A stretch of 64,000 nt of DNA from Halorubrum distributum JCM 10118 (GTDB taxonomy: Archaea; Halobacteriota; Halobacteria; Halobacteriales; Haloferacaceae). Below the pieces are notes generated by a model that was given only the letters and a program-made list of their open reading frames with translations, made no database searches and was not told where the DNA came from. The stretch lies in assembly GCF_000337335.1 (NCBI RefSeq), contig NZ_AOJN01000047.1, positions 98,636 through 162,635 of the forward strand. The letters run 5' to 3'. This document shows positions 25,239 to 33,678 of the stretch, piece by piece (position 1 is the stretch's first letter; every line of letters begins with the position of its first letter). The position numbers and the translations under genes were made by a program.

Positions 25239-26015
25239 TCAGTCCGCGGCGGAGGCCTCAGCGCCCGCGGAGGGCTCCGGGGCCTCGGTGTCGCCGAGGA
25301 TCGCGCGGCTGCGGAGCAGGATGAAGCCGAAGCCGACCTTGGCGGTCACGTCGAGAACCATGAACAGGAGGGTCTCGATGCCGAGGCCGACGACGCCGGC
25401 TCCCTCAGTACCGATGATCCAGAGGATCGGGTACGCGGTCCAGAGGACGAGCACCAACGCGGTCAGCGTGTTGAACGTGCTCGCGACTTCGGGGCCGCGC
25501 TCCTTCGCCGCGGCGCGCAGGCTCGTGGCGAGGAAGTACAGCACGACGATCATGCAGATCGTGCTGAACAGCCACCAGGAGTACCGCGCGAGCGGCGTGT
25601 GCGAGAGCGCGCCGATGAGGCCGGTGACGATCATCAGCGCGTCGACGCCGACGAGCGTCCCGATGCTCACGCGGTCGACCTTCGCCAGCAGCGCGAGGTC
25701 GAGCAGCAGCAGCGGCGTGGTGAACAGCCAGTCCGCGTACCGCGCGTAGTAGATGTCGAGCACTTCTCCGGCGACCGTGACTTCCGTCAGGCCGATTCCG
25801 AAGAACATCGACAGGTACGCCGCCGACGCGATCCCCGGCACGAGGATCGTAATCGAGTAGTACTCACGGGCCTCCTTGTCGGTGACCCCCCATCCTTTGA
25901 CGATGAAGTAGAAGGTCCCGATGAGCATTAGTAGCGTGCCTATACCCAACCAAAGCGTCTCGGGACGTCCGTCCCCGAGCAGGTCGTATCCCGCCTGTAG
26001 CGCTATCGGGTCCAT
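25239..26015 (-). CDS. bop: Archaerhodopsin-type light-driven proton pump (bacterioopsin)
   Basis: The product has 258 residues and starts [20 protein letters not shown], the AR-3-type leader. Seven helices are present. Key residues by AR-3 numbering are Arg92, Asp95 (proton acceptor, [10 protein letters not shown]), Asp106 (proton donor, LLLLDLALL), Asp222, and retinal Schiff-base Lys226 ([11 protein letters not shown]). All match an outward proton pump rather than a chloride pump or sensor. The short N-terminal extension (about 6 residues on mature protein) is typical of Halorubrum archaerhodopsins. The ATG at 26015 is preferred to an in-frame GTG two codons upstream. Retinal comes from brp at 27231; Bat is at 20612. 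Confidence 0.97.
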   Translation of the reverse strand: MDPIALQAGYDLLGDGRPETLWLGIGTLLMLIGTFYFIVKGWGVTDKEAREYYSITILVPGIASAAYLSMFFGIGLTEVTVAGEVLDIYYARYADWLFTTPLLLLDLALLAKVDRVSIGTLVGVDALMIVTGLIGALSHTPLARYSWWLFSTICMIVVLYFLATSLRAAAKERGPEVASTFNTLTALVLVLWTAYPILWIIGTEGAGVVGLGIETLLFMVLDVTAKVGFGFILLRSRAILGDTEAPEPSAGAEASAAD

Positions 26016-26040
26016 ACCCACCTCATGATATACCGTATAC

Positions 26041-26048
26041 TCTATTCA
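26041..26048 (-). promoter_or_regulatory. Probable TATA element of bop
   Basis: On the minus strand TGAATAGA lies about 26-33 bases before the ATG at 26015, the position expected for a near-leaderless transcript. It is weak by consensus, as bop promoters are, which fits dependence on an activator. Confidence 0.4.
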
Positions 26049-26056
26049 GATCGATG

Positions 26057-26071
26057 CCAACCCAGTCAGGT
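26057..26071 (-). promoter_or_regulatory. Bat UAS-like element upstream of bop
   Basis: The minus strand reads ACCTGACTGGGTTGG. It matches the UAS described for Bat-dependent Halobacterium promoters (ACCcnactagTTnG) if one extra G is allowed. It sits directly upstream of the predicted TATA element. The similarity is visible, and Bat binding is inferred from the Halobacterium model. Confidence 0.6.
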
Positions 26072-26193
26072 ATCGGCGTCCGCGGGCGGTCGACCGTCGG
26101 GGTCCCTCGGTGGTCGCTGCCCCCGTCGCGTTGCCCGTCGGGGGATACGTTGTCGGCCCGAAAGTAATCAACCTGGGGCCCCAGTGATGCTGT

Positions 26194-26574
26194 ATGGCCG
26201 ACGACGACACCGAAGCGGAGGCGGAGTCGACGACAGAAACCACCGCGGAGCGAGAGGACGAAACGGAGGCGGTCGACGACGTCACCATCGACGTCGAGGC
26301 GATCGACGAGTACGAGCAGCGCATCGAGGAGCTGTCCACCGCGGTCGAGGAGCGCGACGAGACGATCGAGGAGCTCCGGTCGGTCGTCGAAGAGCAGTCC
26401 GAACAGATAGACAAGCTGGAGAACCAGTTCCTCGATCTGTCCGCGCGGGTCGCGGACGGCCGGAATCTCGGGGTCTGCCCCGAGTGTAACGGCCCCACGG
26501 AAAAGAAGGAGCGGCTGTTCCGGTCGGACACGATCGAGTGCACGCGCTGCGGCGAAGTGATCCACACGTACTGA
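26194..26574 (+). CDS. Coiled-coil protein with C-terminal zinc ribbon, divergent from bop
   Basis: The product has 126 residues. Residues 1-40 are very acidic. About 41-92 form a heptad-rich coiled coil (DEYEQRIEELSTAVEERDET, EQIDKLENQFLDLSARV). The C-terminus is a zinc ribbon with CPEC (near 103) and CTRC (near 119). It may dimerise and bind nucleic acid or protein. It shares the 180-bp intergenic space holding the bop UAS. A regulatory role in the rhodopsin region is possible by position only. Confidence 0.65.
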   Translation: MADDDTEAEAESTTETTAEREDETEAVDDVTIDVEAIDEYEQRIEELSTAVEERDETIEELRSVVEEQSEQIDKLENQFLDLSARVADGRNLGVCPECNGPTEKKERLFRSDTIECTRCGEVIHTY

Positions 26575-26770
26575 GCCCGTTCCGAACCCCTCGCTCTCCG
26601 CTCAGCGCGTCGCCGAACGGACACGCGGCTCCGTCGAACCCTCACAGGTGACGCGTTCTGAACTGGCGCTGGTCAGTGCAGACGTACCGGCGAGCGATAG
26701 CGGGAGTGAGTATCGCAGATCGGCGGCCGCGATGTGGTATTTAAATACCCACGGGCGACGGCGACGAGCT

Positions 26771-27056
26771 CTTATAAAAGGGGTGCGGTGGCGCGCCCGC
26801 GAGCGGCCGGAGCGAAGCGGAGACCGCGAGGCTGGGGAGGCGTGAGGTGCGGTTGCTGTGCGTTCCCGCGAGCGAAGCGAGCGGGAGCACGGAAGCCGCA
26901 GCCCGCACAGCGACCGAAGGGAGCGAGCAGGAACGTCTTCCGGTGGGGCGGGACTCAAAGGGGCAGCCGTCGAGGCGGGACTTTGGAGGCACTCGCCGCA
27001 GTAGCGTCTCACTTATAAACAGCCGACAGGGACACCGCAATTCCACTTATAAATGG
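26771..27056 (+). repeat. Modular structured repeat, copy D (shortened variant)
   Basis: Plus orientation. A TATA box (CTTATAAAAG, 26771-26780) precedes a single hairpin with GCGGT and ACCGC arms, in place of separate H1 and H2. The conserved GAGGCTGGGGAGGCGTGAGG follows. The core carries an inserted GC-rich hairpin, then GGGACTCAAAGGGGCAG. H3 is absent: the core runs directly into a module with CTTTGGAGG at 26981 and TTATAAA boxes near 27013 and 27047. It fills most of the 656-bp gap between the zinc-ribbon gene and brp. Confidence 0.65.
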
Positions 27057-27201
27057 CCTCACTCACAACGTACTACACTCACTCCCGAAACCGATCAGGA
27101 AACACTCTTCGGCGACCGACCGTTTCAGACGAAATTCATCCGAAAAGTGGGGGTTCCGACAGAGCCGAGAATATAAAAGACCGAATAATGGCGACGAGGC
27201 C

Positions 27202-27223
27202 CTAACCCTCTAACGCCCCTAAC
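27202..27223 (+). promoter_or_regulatory. Three CTAAC direct repeats just before brp
   Basis: CTAAC occurs at 27202, 27210 and 27219, spaced 8 and 9 bp, ending 7 bases before the brp ATG. A TATA-like AATATAAAAG lies upstream at about 27170-27179. The repeats may be a regulator site or part of the leader. I see no clear Bat UAS here. Confidence 0.25.
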
Positions 27224-27230
27224 GACACCC

Positions 27231-28283
27231 ATGTCGACGTCGACGGCGAGTCCGGTGCGGCGACTCCTCGGCGAACCGGAACGGACGGCCATCGGTGCGT
27301 CCCGCGCGGCGTTGCTCCTGCTCGCAGTGGGGTTCGGCGCCCTGTCCGCGGCCGGTACCGACGTGTCGCTCCGGACGCAGATGATCGCGTACCTCGTCGG
27401 GATGGTCGCGCTGAACCTCCCACACGGGGGGTACGAACACTTCTCGAACCTCCGCCGGCGGGGGCTCCCGTTCGGCGCGCGGTACGTCGGCTTATACCTC
27501 GGCTTCGTCGCCTCGTTCGTGGCGCTGTTCGTCGTCGCGCCCCTGCCGGCGCTCGCGCTCGCGTTCGGGACGGCGGTCGCGAAGGGCGGGCACGGCGACC
27601 TCCGCGTGATGGACGCGCTGGTCGGCACCGAGCACCTCACGACCAAGCCGCAGCGGGCGCTCGCCGCCCTGATCCGCGGCGGGGCCGTGATGATCGTCCC
27701 CGCCGTCTTCTGGACCGAGACCTACTACAGCTTCACCGGCATCATGCTGGGCGTCTTCGACGGCCGGCTGGCCGGCCCGGCCGCCTCGAACCCCGAGACG
27801 TTCACCACGGCGCTCGGCGCGGTCTTCGGGCTCGGCGTGGTCACGCACCTCGGCGGCGGCCTCGTCACCAGCCTCCGCTCGACCGGCGGCGTGAGCCGGT
27901 CGTGGCTCCTCGACGCCGCGGAGACGCTGCTGCTCGTCGCGTACTTCGCCTTGGTGCCCGTCGTCGTCGCCATCGGGCTCTACTTCCCGCTGTGGTACTC
28001 GCTGCGCCAGTCGGCGCGGAGCATGGTGGTCGAGCAGGAGCAGCCCGACCGGACGGAGGGGGTCTCGCTCGTCGTCGCGTGGGGCGTCCTCGTCGTCGGC
28101 GCGCTGGTGACGGCGACCGTCGCGGCCGCCCTGTGGACCGTCGCCCCGAACCCGCTGGCCGGCGGGTCGCTGCTCTCCGGCGCCGTCGCCTTCTACACCA
28201 TCTTCGTCTGCGTCATCGCGATGCCGCACGTCGTGGTCGGGGAATGGCTCGACTTCGGACGCGGCATCTGGTACGTGCCCTGA
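27231..28283 (+). CDS. brp: Beta-carotene 15,15'-dioxygenase, Brp/Blh family
   Basis: The product has 350 residues, very hydrophobic, with about eight to ten predicted membrane helices. Family features include GMVALNLPHGGYEHF, KGGHGDLRVMD, VTHLGGGLV and IAMPHVVVGEWLDF, with the conserved histidines thought to bind iron. It cleaves beta-carotene to retinal for the opsin. In Halobacterium brp lies directly beside bat and bop; here it is about 1.2 kb from bop, with the zinc-ribbon gene and repeat copy D between. Confidence 0.92.
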   Translation: MSTSTASPVRRLLGEPERTAIGASRAALLLLAVGFGALSAAGTDVSLRTQMIAYLVGMVALNLPHGGYEHFSNLRRRGLPFGARYVGLYLGFVASFVALFVVAPLPALALAFGTAVAKGGHGDLRVMDALVGTEHLTTKPQRALAALIRGGAVMIVPAVFWTETYYSFTGIMLGVFDGRLAGPAASNPETFTTALGAVFGLGVVTHLGGGLVTSLRSTGGVSRSWLLDAAETLLLVAYFALVPVVVAIGLYFPLWYSLRQSARSMVVEQEQPDRTEGVSLVVAWGVLVVGALVTATVAAALWTVAPNPLAGGSLLSGAVAFYTIFVCVIAMPHVVVGEWLDFGRGIWYVP

Positions 28284-28385
28284 CGGCGGCCGATCGCGTC
28301 GGCGAGACCGCGCTCGCGACGCGAACCGCCCGCCCGCGTCGACGAGATAACAAGCCCTAAAACCCGGCTCGTCGACCGATACGGT

Positions 28386-29126
28386 ATGCCTCTGCGGTTC
28401 GCTCGGCGCCTCGGGCTCGCGGACGCGGTCACCGTGGCCAACGCCGCCGTCGGCTTCCTCGCCGTCGTCGCCGCGACGGTCGACGTCGCGCTCGCGGCCC
28501 GCCTCGTGCTCCTCGCCGCGGTCGCGGACGGGCTCGACGGCGTCGTCGCCCGTCACCGGGGGTCGACGCCCGCCGGGCCGTACCTCGACTCGCTGGCAGA
28601 CGTCGCCTCGTTCGGCGTGGCGCCCGCCTTCCTCGTGGCCGCCGTCGTCCGCGACGGGCGCTCGTTCGCGACGGACCCCGTCCTCGTCGGCGCCGGCGTC
28701 GGCGCGGGCGCCCTGTTCGTCGCCGCCGCGGTCGCCCGACTCGGGCTCTACACGGTCGACGAGGACGGCGCCCGCGAGACGGTGGGCGTCCCGACCACGC
28801 TGGCGGCGACGGTGCTCGCGGCCGCCGTCATCGCGGGCTACACCGCGCCCCTCCTCCTCGTTGGAGCGACGACCGCGTTCGCGCTGCTCATGGGCTCGAC
28901 GGTCACGTACCCCGACCTCCACGCGCAGGACGCGCTCGTGATGGGCGTCGTTCAGGCCGCCGTGATCCTCACCCCCGCGGGCCACATGGCGACGGGCGCG
29001 CTCCCGGCGTGGATCGGCGAGGGGTTCGCGTTCGCGCTGCTGTTCCTCTCGTTCGGCTACCTCCTGCTCGGCCCGCGGTTCTACTGGGGCGACGGGATCC
29101 GCGCGCCGCCGGGTCTTCGGCGGTGA
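28386..29126 (+). CDS. pssA: CDP-alcohol phosphatidyltransferase, archaetidylserine synthase-like (PssA)
   Basis: The product has 246 residues with six or so membrane helices. The CDP-OH signature DG-x2-AR-x8-G-x3-D-x3-D is seen as DGLDGVVARHRGSTPAGPYL followed by DSLAD. The MPLRFARRLGLADAVTVAN start matches haloarchaeal PssA, which makes archaetidylserine and is needed for lipid-anchored C-terminal processing with archaeosortase A. TATA-like CCCTAAAACC lies about 26 bases upstream. Confidence 0.85.
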   Translation: MPLRFARRLGLADAVTVANAAVGFLAVVAATVDVALAARLVLLAAVADGLDGVVARHRGSTPAGPYLDSLADVASFGVAPAFLVAAVVRDGRSFATDPVLVGAGVGAGALFVAAAVARLGLYTVDEDGARETVGVPTTLAATVLAAAVIAGYTAPLLLVGATTAFALLMGSTVTYPDLHAQDALVMGVVQAAVILTPAGHMATGALPAWIGEGFAFALLFLSFGYLLLGPRFYWGDGIRAPPGLRR

Positions 29127-29249
29127 GTTCGGAGCGGAGCGGCGAGCGTTCGGAACGGACCGGCGAACGGACTCGTCGGTAGCGGGCGGACTATCGTCGA
29201 AAATCGCAGCGAAGAGCGGTCGGCGAGCTCGCCTCGTCGGCGGGCCGCC

Positions 29250-29981
29250 TTACAGCAGGTCGTCGAACTCCTTGTACCGGGTGATCTCGACGCCGTCGTC
29301 GGTGACGACCGCGACGTTGATCCCGTTGCCGGAGGCGAGGTCGCGCTCGACGGCGGACTGGATCGCCTTCGCGGCGATGGTCTTCGCCTCGTCGATGGTG
29401 ACGTCGTCGTCGTACTCCTGTTCGAGGACACCGAGCGCGTACTGCGACCCGGAGCCGGTGACGGTGTACTCCTCCTCGGTCGTGCCGCCGAGGGCGTCGA
29501 TGGAGTAGATGTGCGCGCCCTCGTCGTCGACGCCGCCCAGGATCGGCTGGACGACGAAGAACGCCCCGGAGCGGAGGAGGTTCCCCGTCAGGGTCGACAG
29601 CGCCTCCATCGACATGTCCTTGCCGCGGCGGGCCTCGTAGAGGCTCGTCTCGGCGCGGAGCGTCGAGATGAGGTTCTGGGCCGCCGAGACGGAGCCCGCG
29701 ATGGTCAAGGCGCCGCGCGGGTGGATCTCCTCGACCTTCTGGACGTCCTTCGAGGAGACCATGCCGCCGAGGGAGGCGCGCATGTCGGTCGCCATCACGA
29801 CGCCGTCGTCGGCCTTGATGCCGACGGTCGTGGTGCCGGTCTTCATCTCGCCGTCCTCCTCCGCCTTCGCGGCGCGGCGCTCGCTGTGTTCGAACTCGCC
29901 GAGCTCCGGTCCGAAGACGGGCTGGTCGCGGCCGAGGTCCGCTGCCGGGCCGTCTGAGAGGTCGCCAGTCGGTGTTCGCAT
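29250..29981 (-). CDS. psmB: Proteasome beta subunit
   Basis: The product has 243 residues. An N-terminal propeptide of 49 residues ends EEDGEMKTG, then autocleavage exposes Thr50 as the nucleophile (TTTVGIKADDGVVMATD, with Asp17 of the mature chain in place). SGSGSQYALGVLE and TDDGVEITRYKEFDDLL are typical. It forms the inner rings of the 20S core. The ATG at 29981 (MRTPTGDLSD) has a TATA-like CTTTATC about 26-32 bases upstream; the frame extends to 30017 without support. Confidence 0.95.
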   Translation of the reverse strand: MRTPTGDLSDGPAADLGRDQPVFGPELGEFEHSERRAAKAEEDGEMKTGTTTVGIKADDGVVMATDMRASLGGMVSSKDVQKVEEIHPRGALTIAGSVSAAQNLISTLRAETSLYEARRGKDMSMEALSTLTGNLLRSGAFFVVQPILGGVDDEGAHIYSIDALGGTTEEEYTVTGSGSQYALGVLEQEYDDDVTIDEAKTIAAKAIQSAVERDLASGNGINVAVVTDDGVEITRYKEFDDLL

Positions 29982-30201
29982 TACACGCTCGTTGGCTCGG
30001 CGCGCTGATAAAGGCAACCCTTCGGGGGCCGCCGACCGGTTCCGACGGGCCTATCCGTCGCCGGGTTGCGACCGGTCGACGGCGACCGGACGGGCGCGTC
30101 CAAGACGGGTGACGAGGCGCCCGCGTCACCGACGGTACTGTCGCTCCGGGTCGGTTCGGCGTTCGGTCGGCTGGGCAAAACGAGTCGCTACGGCGGCGCG
30201 G

Positions 30202-30378
30202 TCACTCCTCGGCGGCGGTCTCGAACGCCTCGGTGGTGGTCTCGACGAGCCGGCCGACGGGGACGTTGATATCGAGGCGCTGACGCGCGAAGACGGCCAT
30301 CGGGAACAGCGAGATCCCGACGGCGACGGTCGCTTGGTGCAGCCCGAAGAGGGCCGCGGTTCGGATGCGGTCGAACAT
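30202..30378 (-). CDS. Small 58-residue protein upstream of psmB
   Basis: The sequence begins MFDRIRTAALFGLHQATVAV and continues through GISLFPMAVFARQRLDINVP and VGRLVETTTEAFETAAEE. A single hydrophobic segment (residues 8-30) could be a membrane helix, followed by an amphipathic acidic tail. A strong TATA box (TTTATATA, about 30409-30416) lies about 31 bases upstream of the ATG at 30378. Codon use is haloarchaeal, with strong third-position GC. I recognise no family. Confidence 0.6.
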   Translation of the reverse strand: MFDRIRTAALFGLHQATVAVGISLFPMAVFARQRLDINVPVGRLVETTTEAFETAAEE

Positions 30379-30692
30379 TGGACTTCTGCTCCACCCGAAC
30401 GCGGGGATATATAAATATCTTCCGTGCCTGCCGCCGAGTCGACCCCGTCGCAGTCTTGCGGTTTTCGGTCATAAATTAACGATCCTGAAACTTCCCCCGT
30501 CCCGCGCCGATCGACGCGTATCCCAGCCCGGTTTGACCCCGTTTATCTCCGTAACTTATGAGAATTCACGGCGGTTCGTGCGCCTCGCATCGGCGCTTCG
30601 CGCCCGGCACTGTCCCGCCGGCTCCGACCGCGCGTGGGTCGCACCGCGCCGGACCGAACGGGATTTAACCGAGTGAGCGCCTACCCGGTCGC
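30379..30692. other. Divergent promoter region between the 58-residue gene and the UDG-like gene
   Basis: This 314-bp gap holds the minus-strand TATA box at about 30409-30416 and a plus-strand TATA-like GGGATTTAACC at 30660-30670. The middle (30470-30560) is AT-richer than the surroundings. I see no gene in it. Confidence 0.5.
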
Positions 30693-31373
30693 GTGAAGAA
30701 CGTCACGGACCGGATCCGGAACCCCTTCGGGATGCGTCCCGACTGCCCATCGTTCGTCCCCGGCTACGGCGACGCCAACGCCGACTTCCACGTCGTCGGC
30801 GACTACCCCGGCGTCCACGGCGGGACCGAGTCGGGCGTCCCCTTCACCGGAGAGGCGTGGTCGCCCGCGTTCCTGTCGGCGCTCGCGGCGGCCGGACTGA
30901 TCGCGGGACTCGCCGACGGCGTCGCGCCCGACGGCGTCGCGATCGACGGCGACCCGACGGCGATCGACCCCGTCCGGACCGACCGGACGTTCTTCTCGTA
31001 TCTCCACATGTGCGAGAGCGAGGGGGCGCCGGACGAGGGCGCCTACGACGACATGGAGCGGTTCTTCGACGCCGAGCTCCGCGCCATCGCGGCCCACGTG
31101 CTGCTCCCGGTGGGCGCGCGGGCGACCGAACACGTCCTCGAGACCTACACCGCGCGGGCCCGGAAGACCGAGATCGACATGGACGCGCTCCACGGCGAGG
31201 AGCTGCTCGGCGCCGGCTGGCTCGTCGTCCCGATCAAGGACCCCGCCGACTGGACCGACGGCGACGCCGACCGGCTCGTCGACTCGCTCGGGGAGCTGCG
31301 CTCGACCGACTTCCGGCGCGAGAGCGACCTCGGACGGTTCGTCGCCGGCAACGAGCCGTACCTGGTCCGCTGA
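30693..31373 (+). CDS. Uracil-DNA glycosylase superfamily-like protein
   Basis: The product has 226 residues with a GTG start at 30693 and a TATA-like ATTTAACC 24-31 bases upstream. ADFHVVGDYPGVHGG and SGVPFTGEAWSPAFLSAL correspond to the UDG motif 1 region (GEAPG..GxPFxG), although the usual Glu/Pro order differs. VLLPVGARATEHVLETY resembles the core strand/helix after it. Expected iron-sulfur cysteines of family 4 are not seen. It may act on damaged bases or be a non-catalytic relative. Confidence 0.7.
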   Translation: MKNVTDRIRNPFGMRPDCPSFVPGYGDANADFHVVGDYPGVHGGTESGVPFTGEAWSPAFLSALAAAGLIAGLADGVAPDGVAIDGDPTAIDPVRTDRTFFSYLHMCESEGAPDEGAYDDMERFFDAELRAIAAHVLLPVGARATEHVLETYTARARKTEIDMDALHGEELLGAGWLVVPIKDPADWTDGDADRLVDSLGELRSTDFRRESDLGRFVAGNEPYLVR

Positions 31374-31574
31374 CGCAGCGACCGCCCGCGAGTCCGCGAA
31401 CTCGTCGGTTTTCTCCCGGATAGACGTGAAATTTCTCCGGCAAAGCGGGTTCCCGATGCGGGGATTCGGCAGTAATCGCTCGCATCCGCGGACGATCGTT
31501 TTCTGCCCGGCCGCGATCGAGTCATATTTGTCGCTACTGCCCGGATTTTATACCTCTCCTGCCGATATTTCAGT

Positions 31575-31661
31575 AGACGCCCGCTCGAACGGGCGTCGGC
31601 CGCAGGACTGGTACTCCGCGCGGCGACTTGGTCAGCTCCGGCCCTCACCGGCCGGTTTTTC
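31575..31661 (+). ncRNA. Candidate small RNA convergent with the asparagine synthase gene
   Basis: A TATA box (TTTATA, 31547-31552) predicts transcription start near 31575. There a perfect 8-bp hairpin GACGCCCG-CTCGAA-CGGGCGTC lies at 31576-31597. About 40 bases later a GC hairpin (CCGGCC..GGCCGG) followed by T5 (31656-31660) looks like a terminator. The 3' end would overlap the stop region of the gene on the opposite strand (stop at 31632). There is no coding potential worth calling. This rests on promoter, hairpin and T-run alone. Confidence 0.3.
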
Positions 31662-32897
31662 CTCGCTACACAGCGCCTCGATGTACTTCCCGACGTGGTC
31701 GTCCATCCGCCGCTTGTAGCCCGCCTGCCGCGCGAGTCGGTCGAGCTCGCGGGAGACGTACGTGCCGTACTGGACCGCCTTCTTGTCCGCGCCGTGAACC
31801 GATTCCGGCACGCGCCCGGCCGCGACCCGGCGGAGCGCGACCTTCCGCTCGTCGCTGTCGACGAGCAGGTCGTCGGGGAGCGCCAGCGCGGCGGCGACGA
31901 CCCGGTCGTCGAGCAGCGGCGTCGCGGGCTCGACGCCGGCGGCGCGGAGCGCGAGGACGTCCCGCTCCAGTTGACCGGGTAGCGTGCGGACGGTCTCCGT
32001 CCGCGCCCCGCGGACGGTGTCGGCCTCGACGCGAGGGTCCGCCGCCGGGTCGACCACCTTGCTGTACCCGCCGAACAGCTCGTCGGCGCCCTGCCCGACC
32101 GCGAGCCGGTCGAACCCGTCCGCGGCGGCCGCTTCGGCCGTCAGGAACAGCGGCACCGCGATGGCGACGTCCATCGGGTTCCGGCGACCGGTCGCGGCCG
32201 CGACGGCGCGGACGGCGCGCCTGAGGTCCTCGTGCGTGATCTCGACGACCCGCAGGTCGCGCTCCATCGCGCTCGCTGCCTCGCGCGCGGCGGCGACGTC
32301 GTGACTCCCCTCGAAGCCGGCGACGTAACAGGGGGCCTCGGGGACGGCGGCCGCGACGAGCCCGGAGTCGACCCCGCCCGAGAAGGCGACCGCGAGGTCG
32401 CCGTCAGCGGTTCCCTCGGCACTCGCCGGAGAGAGTGAGGACGCGAGGTCGTCGAGCGCTGCGCTCACCGCGTCGTCGACCGCCGACAGCGCCGCCTCCC
32501 GGTCCGGTTCCGGACCGGGATCGGGGAGGCGCCAGACGCGTTCGGTCCCCGTTGCCGAGACGACGCTTCCGGCCGGGACCGGTTCGGGATCCTTGAGGTC
32601 GGTCCGGTCGAAGGCCCACGCGTCGGGGGCCGTCGACCGACGCTCAGTGTCGGGGTCGAGCGCCGTGGCCTCGGCGAACAGCGGCTGCCGGCCGAGGACG
32701 CCGCGGACGAGGGCCGCCCCCTCGCGGTTCGGAGCGTCGCGGTCCGGCGAGTCCCACTTCGGCAGGTCGGCCAGCAGGCCGGCGAAGCCGCGGCCGCCGG
32801 GGAGGGGGTCGTCGTCGCGGAGCGCGGCGCGGACTCGGTCCGGGGAGGCGCCGCGCAGGTCGGAGGACTGGTCCTCGGAGGAGGCGTCGGGCGCCAT
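31632..32897 (-). CDS. Asparagine synthase C-terminal domain protein (AsnB-like, no glutaminase domain)
   Basis: The product has 421 residues, starting at the ATG 32895-32897; the open frame extends far upstream only as a shadow. The PP-loop AVAFSGGVDSGLV binds ATP, and VGQGADELFGGYSKV and DERKVALRRVAAG match the synthetase domain. The N-terminal 100 residues are not a class II glutaminase (no Cys2), so ammonia would have to come from elsewhere, or the amidated substrate is not aspartate. It begins 5 bases after the PHP gene stop, in one operon. Confidence 0.8.
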   Translation of the reverse strand: MAPDASSEDQSSDLRGASPDRVRAALRDDDPLPGGRGFAGLLADLPKWDSPDRDAPNREGAALVRGVLGRQPLFAEATALDPDTERRSTAPDAWAFDRTDLKDPEPVPAGSVVSATGTERVWRLPDPGPEPDREAALSAVDDAVSAALDDLASSLSPASAEGTADGDLAVAFSGGVDSGLVAAAVPEAPCYVAGFEGSHDVAAAREAASAMERDLRVVEITHEDLRRAVRAVAAATGRRNPMDVAIAVPLFLTAEAAAADGFDRLAVGQGADELFGGYSKVVDPAADPRVEADTVRGARTETVRTLPGQLERDVLALRAAGVEPATPLLDDRVVAAALALPDDLLVDSDERKVALRRVAAGRVPESVHGADKKAVQYGTYVSRELDRLARQAGYKRRMDDHVGKYIEALCSEEKPAGEGRS

Positions 32898-32902
32898 CGG
32901 GC

Positions 32903-33610
32903 TCACCGGAGGGCGTCGAGCGTGCGGAGCGCGCGGCGCTTGGCCCCCCCGCCGAACTGCTTGAGCGAGATCCGCCACGGGGTGCGCTTGCCGACGACGC
33001 TCGTCCGGCCGTCGGCGATGCCCGAGAGGATCGCGGCCGCGGAGCGCTCGTCGGCGCCCACCTCGGTCACCGCCTGTCCGACCATCTCGGAGATGTGGGC
33101 GTCGCTGCCGGCGGTCATCGGGAGGCCGTTGCGGACGGCGAACTTCTCGGCCTGGCGGTTCGAGCGCCCGGTGAACAGCCGGGAGTTGTACACTTCGAGG
33201 GCGTCGGCGCTCGCCAGCTGCTCGTCGCTGATGTGCGCGGCGACGCCGTGGCGGGACTTCTGGAAGGGGTGGGGGACGACCGCGATCCCGCCCTGATCGC
33301 GGATGCGGTCGAGCGTCTCGTCGAAGGGGAGGCCGCTCTCGATACGCTCCTCGATGCCGAACGCGAGGACGTGGCCGACCGCGGAGGTCACCTCCATGCC
33401 GACGACGCCGACGAGGCCGTAGTCGGGGGCCTTCTCGGCCGCCTCGATGCTGGCGTCGATCTCGTCGTGGTCGGTGACGGCGAGCGCGTCGAGCCCGACC
33501 GCGGCCGCCTGCTCCAAGAGGAGCTCGACCGGGTCGCGCCCGTCGTACGACAGCGCGGAGTGCGCGTGTAGCTCGACCGATAGCACACGCACTGCTTCGA
33601 GCGTGGTCAT
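32903..33610 (-). CDS. PHP-domain metal-dependent phosphoesterase
   Basis: The product has 235 residues. PHP motifs: VELHAHSALSYDG (HxH), VTDHDEI, GVVGMEVTS, VVPHPFQ and TAGSDAHISEMVG give the usual trinuclear metal site. Members hydrolyse phosphoesters, for example 3',5'-bisphosphates of RNA ends or histidinol phosphate. The substrate here is unknown. The ATG at 33610 is chosen over an upstream extension that enters repeat copy E. It precedes the asparagine synthase-like gene by 5 bases. Confidence 0.85.
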   Translation of the reverse strand: MTTLEAVRVLSVELHAHSALSYDGRDPVELLLEQAAAVGLDALAVTDHDEIDASIEAAEKAPDYGLVGVVGMEVTSAVGHVLAFGIEERIESGLPFDETLDRIRDQGGIAVVPHPFQKSRHGVAAHISDEQLASADALEVYNSRLFTGRSNRQAEKFAVRNGLPMTAGSDAHISEMVGQAVTEVGADERSAAAILSGIADGRTSVVGKRTPWRISLKQFGGGAKRRALRTLDALR

Positions 33611-33678
33611 AAAAAGCGCCCCGGTCCGCGCGGGTCTCAGGAGATTCGCGGCGGCTGAACATCGCTGTGGCGACGTGG

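Noticed and set aside
26602..27012. A 136-codon minus-strand frame in the region before brp
   Set aside because: Antisense to repeat copy D; product is repeat-derived.
31426..31719. A 97-codon plus-strand frame near the asparagine synthase gene end
   Set aside because: Overlaps the opposite gene's end and the small-RNA-like signals; no protein features.
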